In this document: in pieces, positions 57,326-64,000 of the stretch
How the letters are laid out: each line of letters opens with the position of its first letter
Numbering within the stretch: the first letter of the stretch is position 1
Assembly (NCBI GenBank): GCA_023974075.1
Contig: CM043797.1
Location: forward strand, 1-64,000
DNA length: 64,000 nt
Direction of reading: 5' to 3'
From: Chaenocephalus aceratus
Lineage: Eukaryota; Chordata; Actinopteri; Perciformes; Channichthyidae
The notes under the pieces: model-generated
Told to the model about the DNA's origin: nothing
Databases searched by the model: none
What the model saw: the letters and a program-made list of their open reading frames with translations, nothing else
Translations under genes and position numbers: made by a program

Positions 57326-57675
57326 TGTCAGGTTTTCTCGATTGGCAATCACTTCCAGTCGACTCCGACACACTTTCCAGTAAAATACTCGCTCAAAGAC
57401 TTTGATAAATTCGACTTTGAAACAGAGAAACAATACACTGTGATGAATGTAAACACTTCGGAGGCGACCATCTCGTGACGTCACGCAGTAGATCGCAAGC
57501 CACGCCCACGAAGGCGGAGGTCAACTGCGGATTTCACGGCAGCAAATTCAAAACTCATCAAATTAGTTGCTATTCCAACATCTTTTGATATGGGTTTCAA
57601 TGGACAATTTTGGTCATTACTATATGTATTAGCATAACAGATCATGCACAGGCACACACTTCACGGGGTCTTTAA

Positions 57676-58099
57676 GATCCATATTCAAAACTACAGACTC
57701 TAAAGAAACAAGTTGAAGCGTTTGTTTTAACAGTTTGCAGGAGGCAGGGACTTGCTTTCAAGCAGAACAGGGCAAACAAACTTAGCGGGAGTGTTTACGT
57801 GTTCGCCGTAATGACGTACAACGTCCTCCACGACTTCTGTAGTCCTATTCAGCCACTTGGTAACAACCATCGTTTTTCAGACACGTCAACTCTTCAGAAA
57901 TCACCAGTACTGCTGGATTTAATGTCGTAGAACAAAACGTGATCCGTCTCTTAAATTTGTGTCGACCACAGACCTTATTTCCAGATATTTTCCTAAACCA
58001 TATGGAGAAATCCCATTGGCTCTGAGACGAGGGAACAGGAAGTGGTGAAATGCTGACTCACTTCCTGGTTTTAGGACTCATTCCTGCACCACTATATGG
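57676..58099. other. Non-coding, nothing recognised
   Basis: Unique sequence of mixed composition between the TTAA element and the minisatellite. No reading frame or RNA gene can be supported. Confidence 0.4.
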
Positions 58100-58411
58100 A
58101 GTACACCTATACACACAAACATAGAGGCCATTGTTATGAGCTCAAAAGGGATAATGGTTATAATTCTTAAACAAACCTAACAAAACCTAAGTTATGAGGA
58201 CATTTAGTATAACTGGGCATTGTATACACACACACTAGCCTAACAATACCTTAGTTATAAGGACATCTGGTATAACTGGTCATTGTATACACACACACTA
58301 GCCTAATAATACCTTAGTTATAAGGACATCAGGTATAACTGGGCATTGTATACACACACACTAGCCTAACAATACCTTAGTTATAAGGACATATGGTATA
58401 ACTGGTCATTG

Positions 58412-58450
<39 letters not shown>

Positions 58451-58624
58451 CTAATAATACCTTAGTTATAAGGACATTAGGTATAACTGGACATTTTATA
58501 TACACACTACCCTAACAATACCTTAGTTATAAGGACATCAGGTATAACTGGACATTTTATATACACACACACACTAGCCTAATAATACCTTAGTTATAAG
58601 TACATCAGGTATAACTGGGCATTT

Positions 58625-58655
<31 letters not shown>

Positions 58656-59262
58656 TACCCTAACAATACCTTAGTTATAAGGACATCTGGTATAACTGGG
58701 CATTGTACACACACACACACACGCCTAATAATACCTTAGTTATAAGGACATTAGGTATAACTGGACATTTTATATACACACTACCCTAACAATACCTTAG
58801 TTATAAGGACATCAGGTATAACTGGACATTTTATATACACACACACTAGCCTAATAATACCTTAGTTATAAGGACATCAGGTATAACTGGGCATTTTATA
58901 CACACACACACACTACCCTAACAATACCTTAGTTATAAGGACATCAGGTATAACTGGGCATTTTATACACACACACACACTACCCTAACAATACCTTAGT
59001 TATAAGGACATCAGGTATAACTGGGCATTTTATACACACACACTACCCGAACAATACCTTAGTTATAAGGACATCAGGTATAACTGGACATTTTATATAC
59101 ACACACACTAGCCTAATAATACCTTAGTTATAAGGACATCAGGTATAACTGGGCATTTTATACACACACACACTACCCTAACAATACCTTAGTTATAAGG
59201 ACATCTGGTATAACTGGGCATTTTATACACACACACTACCCGAACAATACCTTATTTGTGAA
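58100..59262 (+). repeat. Minisatellite, units of about 60-85 bp with (CA)n
   Basis: About 15 units of AATACCTTAGTTATAAGGAC, then ATCAGGTATAACTGGGCATT, then TTATA and a CA run of variable length. Alternating CTAGCCTAATAATACC and CTACCCTAACAATACC joints show a two-unit higher order in part of the array. Confidence 0.93.
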
Positions 59263-60083
59263 CACCCGGATTTAACAGGTCTCTAACCATACACAAAAGC
59301 ATTCTTGATGTTAGACTGGTTGTAATAAAGGGAGCAGGACACAGTTTTTCAGCTCTCTGTTGGTTAACAGTCTAAATCACTTTCAGTTTTAGCTGAGGTG
59401 AAAGAGCCCCTACATCTCTGACCAATGACAAAGGAATGAGCTCCCTAAGATGCTGCTATTGTGTGGCCTGCAAATGCATATTTTGTTTTACAGGATTTCT
59501 GTACCAGTTGAGTGTACAAAATTGACAAGGACTTTTAATTTGCAGATATTTAAAATATTTTTTTAAAGATGTTTTGTGTGCCATTATTCCAGAGAGTGTG
59601 AAGTTGGAAGACAGAGGATAAGACACAGAGGGCTAGGGATTCGAACCCACCTAGTAGGCAGCGGGACCACTTTCATGGGCCGCACGCACTAACCACTGCG
59701 GTTCAATATTTCAAATTCTAAAGAATTGAATATACTGACATAATTTATACGGTTTGCCTCAAAAGTGAATATTAGACACAGATTCAAACTGTAGAGTCAA
59801 TGGGATTTTTTCAAATAAAAAAGGACAATAGACTCAAGAGCTTGAATTTAAGTATTTAACTCATTTTAATGAACCTTTAACAAAAATGTTAATTTTACTT
59901 AAACACATACCTAGAGAAACTGATGATTTTGCAGTGAAGAAAAGCAAATCAAAAACTTAAATAACCAACTGCATTCACCCACAAAGCTTATTTTCTTCAA
60001 TATACAATAATGTAATGGAAAAATACCATTGCTTTTTGTGGAGGAAGCCCTTGTGATGTTAACTGTGCAACTCTATTGGAACT
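59263..60083. other. Non-coding, apart from a tRNA-like stretch
   Basis: AT-rich with no supported gene, other than the SINE-like fragment at 59630-59706. Confidence 0.4.
59630..59706 (-). mobile_element. tRNA-derived SINE-like fragment
   Basis: Read on the minus strand: CGCAGTGGTTAGTGCG resembles a Pol III A box, and GGTTCGAATCC (59637-59647) is a perfect B box, about 40 bp apart. Fish tRNA-derived SINEs have this form. It does not fold as a normal tRNA, and no SINE body is recognised. Confidence 0.5.
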
Positions 60084-60330
60084 GTTATCTTCAAATTCAA
60101 ATTCAAAAGCTTTTATTGTCATTGTACATATATACAACGAGATTCATGGTTGCTGCTCCAGCGAGTGCTTTAAAAACAGACATATTAAAACACAAAATAA
60201 AAGGTCTGACAGTTACGACCAGCAAGTAGTGCACACAGCTTCGGATCGTCAAGTAGATGACCAGGATTAATAAATAAATAAATAGATGAATAAAATAGAA
60301 TTATGATAAAATATATATACTTGAACTGTA
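60084..60330 (-). mobile_element. LINE 3' end remnant
   Basis: AAATTCAAAAGCTTTTATTG with TCATTGTACATATATACAAC resembles the inverted 3' end of a common fish non-LTR element (the TTTATTGTCATTGTAC type). No coding part remains. Confidence 0.4.
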
Positions 60331-60383
60331 CAAAAACAAGGACTCTTAAATACTGTGAACAAGTTCTGCAAACTGGTCTCTCA

Positions 60384-60610
60384 CTATGAGACTGATTTCC
60401 TTTTAAACATCAGGCCCCTGTTCCTTACACAATCTCTTATGTTCTGAACAGATCTTTCTCTCAAAATAGGGTCTTCAGCAAGCTTGCACTGCTCACACTC
60501 CAACTTTGATGCAAGGTGCCCCTTTGTAATGTGTGCTTTGAAGTGTTTCAATACAGCATTAACTTCATTTTTGCTCCATGGTCTTTTCACAGATCTTCCT
60601 TGGTGGACCG
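60384..60610 (-). pseudogene. Single exon of an unrecognised SANT/Myb-like DNA-binding protein
   Basis: A minus-strand exon follows an acceptor (ATGATTTGCAG, 60611) and ends in a stop at 60384. It reads VKRPWSKNEVNAVLKHF, then a Cys-x2-Cys (ECEQC), and RSVQNIRDCVRNRGLMFKRK. The Trp-helix-helix layout recalls a SANT/Myb-like C-terminal exon in uncharacterised fish proteins (from memory, not searched). No other exon of such a gene is seen in the window, so this is probably a stray terminal exon of a pseudogene or transposon. Confidence 0.45.
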
Positions 60611-60844
60611 CTGCAAATCATGAGAAAAAGAATGTCATTTTCATAATTTGTAGAAAAAAAACATTCAATAGAAACATGTATGGGGTTTGTTAGTTGTATC
60701 TTAATTAAAATATATTAAAAACCTAGAGCTTTATGCAGACAAAATCATGTCCCCAATGTCTAAATATAGTGCTCTGTAAATATACTTTCAAAAATTCCTA
60801 ATACTAATCATTTAAAAAGGTGTAAACAGTATACTTTCAAAAAC

Positions 60845-61344
60845 TGTCATAGTCTGCTCCATCATTCACCAGTAGTTTTCCATTCACCTGTCTCACCTGT
60901 TTCCCACACCCACTCGTTAACTCACTCTCTTTCTCTTCTGCACCCATTAGCTTCTGCCAGTATTTAAACTCGCACCTGACACACACTCTTTGCCAGATTG
61001 TACTTTGCCTCATGCTTGTCTCTCCCGCGTTCAACACTAGATTGCCTACCCGGTTCCGACCCTGCCTGTCCCCGACCTGCCTGCTCTGCCTGTTTCCTGA
61101 TCCTGCCTGTCCCTCGACTATCCTGCCTGGCCTGTTATCCGACCCTGCCTGTATCTACGCTGACCGCCTCGCTTACTCCCTGACCCTCTGCCTGTCCCTG
61201 ACTCACCTTCTGCCCGCTGTCCTCCGGTGCGTTATACTGCCCGGTTGGTATTCCTCCGATCCAGTGGAATCTCCAATAAAGGATATTACCAATTCTCCTT
61301 GGTTTCTCGAGTGCTGCATTTGGGTTCTCCTTAAGACTGTGACA
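60845..61344 (+). mobile_element. 5' LTR of a Ty3/gypsy element, 500 bp
   Basis: It starts TGTCATAGTC and ends GACTGTGACA, a 10-bp inverted terminal pair with one mismatch. It contains TATTTAAA at 60961-60968 as a promoter candidate, CCTGCCTG-rich transcribed sequence and AATAAA at 61275-61280. Gag starts 19 bp after the LTR. The 3' LTR lies outside the window. Confidence 0.85.
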
Positions 61345-61362
61345 GAACAATCTGGCCAGAAC

Positions 61363-62365
61363 ATGGACCCAGCGCACTCCTCTTCACCAAGAGACCGTTT
61401 CGAGAGAGTTGAGGACGCTCTCCAGAGGCAGGAAGCCTCGATAGCCGCCCTGGCCACCGAGGCTCATCATGCTACATCTTCACATGACCAGACGCTAACC
61501 TATTTAGCTGCGCAGCTACAGCAGCTAACGGCTACGGTGCAGCAGCTAGTGGCAGGAGTGGCCGCTCCAGCGCCTCTTCCTATGCCGTCGACACCCGCTT
61601 CTGCATCACCTCTGATGGGATTTACCCCGGAGCCTCGGGTGGGAACTCCGGAGCGCTACGCCGGGGAACCGGAGGGCTGCAGCCCGTTTCTTACGAACTG
61701 TTCTATCCTGTTTGCACTGCAGCCACACACTTTCGCTTCTGAAGCTGCTCGTGTGGCGTTCACGGTCAATCATTTGACTGGGAAAGCCCGACTGTGGGGC
61801 ACAGCGGAATGGGAGCAACAAACACCCGCCTGCTCTTCGTTCCCCGCTTTTTCTGCGGAGCTGCGCAAGGTGTTTGGACCCGTGTCTGTGGGTCCAGACG
61901 CTGCAGGAGGACTATTGAACCTGAGCCAGGGTAATGGATCTATAGTGGATTATGCCATTGAGTTTCGCACTCAGCAACTGGAATTCTGCAGCCCAGTGTG
62001 ACGCCTATCTGCGTGGGTTGGCGGATTACATCAAAGATGAGCTTGTGTCGTTTGATTTGCCCAATTCACTGGATGGGTTGATTGAACTGACTTCCCGCAT
62101 GGATCGGCGCATCCAGACAGGGAGACGGGAGCGACGATCGGCGGAAGTTCAACATGCCTGGGCGCCCCGACGTCCGAGTTTGGCTGCGACTCCTCACCTC
62201 ACTCCAGAGCCGCAACCAGGGGGGGATGAGCCCATGCAGGTGGGTCGCACCAACCTCACTTTGGAGGAACGTGAGCATCGCAGACGTCGTAACCTGTGTC
62301 TCTACTGCGGCCGGGCCGGCCATTTCGTTTCTCACTGCCCGGTAAAAGGCAAGGCTCAGCAGTAA
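61363..62365 (+). pseudogene. gag: Ty3/gypsy gag, one frameshift
   Basis: The ATG lies just after the LTR. Residues about 1-75 are a coiled coil (FERVEDALQRQEASIAAL). A capsid-like region follows (ERYAGEPEGCSPFLTNCSIL, then AFTVNHLTGKARLWGTAEWE), as in Sushi-type gypsy elements and their domesticated mammalian relatives. Near 61970 (CGCACTCAGCAAC) the frame shifts by one base. The second part has AAQCDAYLRGLADYIKDEL and a zinc knuckle CLYCGRAGHFVSHC (CX2CX4HX4C). The stop TAA at 62363-62365 overlaps an ATG. Apart from the one shift it looks well preserved. Confidence 0.9.
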
Positions 62366-64000
62366 TGGGGAACATACTGGTGAGCCAAACCCCTGGATTT
62401 GTTCCCACTCAGAGACCATTGAGCCACGCCAGGTTGCTATTGCCGGATAGCTCTCAGGCTCTTGCAGTTTTTATTGACTCTGGTTCGGACGCGAGTATTA
62501 TGGATGAAGAGCTTATGCTGCAGTTGGGTATAGACCGGGTTCCTCCTATCTCGCCCAGTTCCAGCCAACGCCTTAGACGGTCACCTGCTGGGGACAGTGA
62601 CTCATCAGACTGTACCCGTTCACATGCTCCTGTCTGGGAACCATCACGAGACTATTCAGTTTCATGTTCTCCGGTCTCCACATATCCCGCTTATCCTGGG
62701 TTACCCATGGCTCCGCCGCCACAACCCTAACATTGACTGGGAGACGGGAGCCATTTTGGGATGGAGCCCCTCTTGTCATCAGATCTGTCTGAAACAGGCT
62801 GCCGCGCCTCAACGCTCGGGGAACCCCAGCCAAGTTCTGGATGTTACAGGAGTTCCACCGGAATATCTGGACTTCAAGGAAGTATTCAGCAAGTCGAGGG
62901 CTACTTCCCTACCACCACACCGGCCCTACGACTGTGCCATCGACCTGCATCCCGGCACCAGCCCTCCCAGGGGTCGATTGTACTCCCTGTCTGCTCCGGA
63001 AAGAGTTTCCATGGAGACTTATATCAATGACGCTCTGGCGGCTGGGATTATTCGCCCGTCCTCATCACCTGCTGGCGCAGGGTTCTTCTTTGTAGAGAAG
63101 AAAGACAAGACCCTAAGGCCCTGTATCGACTTTCGGGGTCTTATTGACATTACAATCAAGAATCGATACCCACTGCCTCTTATCTCTTCTGCATTTGAGT
63201 TGTTGCAGGGAGCAACCATATTCACGAAGCTGGACTTGCGTAACGCGTACCACTTGGTACGTATTCGCGAGGGGGATGAGTGGAAGACCGCCTTCAACAC
63301 CACCTCGGGGCACTACGAGTACCTCGTCATGCCTTTTGGGCTTACCAACGCCCCTGCAGTATTCCAGGCGTTGGTAAATGATGTGCTCCGAGACATGTTG
63401 GACCGACACGTGTTTGTTTACTTGGATGACATCCTGATCTTTTCCAAGACACTGAAAGAACACGTGCACCACGTCCAGGCGGTTCTCAGGAGATTACTCG
63501 AGAACTCGCTGTTTGTTAAAACGGAGAAGTGCGAGTTTCACACATCCTCTGTCTCTTTTCTGGGATACATCGTGGGACAAGGGAGCATCGAGATGGATCC
63601 TTCCAAGGTTGATGCAGTCACTTCCTGGCCGGTTCCAGATTCCCGGAAGCGGCTACAACAGTTCCTCGGGTTCGCCAACTTCTACCGGAGGTTCATTCGG
63701 GGATACAGTACCTTGGCCTCTCCTCTCACAGCCCTGACCTCCTCTAAGGTCATGTTCCAGTGGTCCTCCTCGGCTGAGGAGGCATTCCAGAACCTTAAGG
63801 CGAGGTTCACCTCCGGCCCCATCCTCCGAGTACCCGATCCTGTAAGACAGTTTGTTTTGGAGGTGGATGCTTCTGATATGGGGGTGGGAGCCATCCTGTC
63901 TCAGCGAGCAATGGACAGCCAAAAACTCCATCCCTGTGCTTTCTTTTCAAAGCGTTTGACTCCAGCGGAAAGGAATTATGATGTGGGAAACCGGGAGCTG
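62365..64000 (+). pseudogene. pol: Ty3/gypsy pol (protease, RT, start of RNase H), runs off the window
   Basis: The frame is -1 relative to the end of gag and starts at an ATG overlapping the gag stop (TAATG). The protease has the catalytic DSG (Asp codon 62476) in FIDSGSDASIMDEEL. Near 62545 (GTTCCTCCTATC) a one-base slip moves the frame; beyond it the frame stays open to the window end. The RT carries [48 protein letters not shown] and the catalytic YLDD (63419-63430). The sequence then reaches [11 protein letters not shown] and the start of RNase H ([16 protein letters not shown]). Protease-RT-RNase H order is as expected for Ty3/gypsy. The rest of RNase H, integrase and the 3' LTR are outside. 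Confidence 0.93.

Larger units (their letters stand above)
56330..57671. mobile_element. TTAA-flanked, THAP-encoding element (Kolobok-like), deletion derivative
   Basis: TTAA occurs at 56326-56329 and 57672-57675. The ends AGTGCCAGTGAAGTG and (reverse) AGACCCCGTGAAGTG form imperfect inverted repeats. Close to each end is the start of a reading frame pointing inward: a THAP-type exon on the minus strand at the right, and a short acidic frame on the plus strand at the left. THAP domains and TTAA duplications together are characteristic of Kolobok transposons. No DDE domain remains between them, so the copy is non-autonomous. Confidence 0.65.

Noticed and set aside
59630..59706. Functional tRNA gene
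   Set aside because: A and B boxes are visible, but a cloverleaf does not form; a SINE-like fragment is more likely.
60998..61300. Pro/Leu/Cys-rich frames upstream of gag
   Set aside because: They lie within the LTR's CCTGCCTG-rich sequence; the gag ATG just after the LTR is the expected start.

Overview
This window reads as a repeat-dense accessory region of a teleost fish nuclear genome. The reasons are a tandem nuclear tRNA array (Arg, Cys, His), L2/CR1-type and L1-type LINEs, Tc1-, piggyBac-, Harbinger- and THAP/TTAA-type DNA transposons, a Ty3/gypsy element of a type common in fish, long (CA)n tracts and a large 150-bp satellite. No conserved multi-exon host gene was recognised. The best host-like coding sequence is an intronless coiled-coil ORF at 48.8-50.5 kb. 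Assignments come from motif recognition only; no database search was possible.

Layout. 0.5-3.96 kb: five tandem units of about 690 bp, each carrying tRNA-Arg, tRNA-Cys and tRNA-His, with many decayed copies. 5.4-15.4 kb: element A, with inverted arms of about 0.8-0.9 kb around a decayed Tc1-like transposase, a BEN-like coiled-coil gene and a small lysine-rich spliced reading frame. An L2-type LINE (7431-12709) is inserted within the accessory genes. 15.4-32.3 kb: a large inverted duplication ('B'). Each arm holds a TTAA-bounded piggyBac-like element and a 1.3-kb non-coding block S. Between the arms lies a satellite array of 150-bp monomers with a 177-bp variant. 32.45-38.24 kb: a decayed L1-type LINE. 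38.2-43.0 kb: more satellite, mostly inverted, with a truncated LTR and a complete 769-bp solo LTR.

43.0-48.4 kb and 52.5-55.4 kb are two same-orientation copies of one composite: an inverted L2 LINE carrying a Harbinger-like element and a further DNA element ('C') with a (CA)n tract. They flank the coiled-coil gene. 56.3-57.7 kb: a TTAA-flanked element keeping a THAP-type first exon. 58.1-59.3 kb: a minisatellite. 60.4-60.6 kb: one exon of an unrecognised DNA-binding-like protein. 60.8-64.0 kb: LTR, gag and the start of pol of a Ty3/gypsy element running off the window.

Most coding content is transposon machinery, and nearly all of it is broken by stops or frameshifts. Nested insertions give a relative history: the L2 LINE entered element A; the Harbinger-like element and C entered another L2 copy before that composite was duplicated; a 1.2-kb hAT-like element then entered one copy only. 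The piggyBac insertion preceded both the duplication of block S and the arm inversion.
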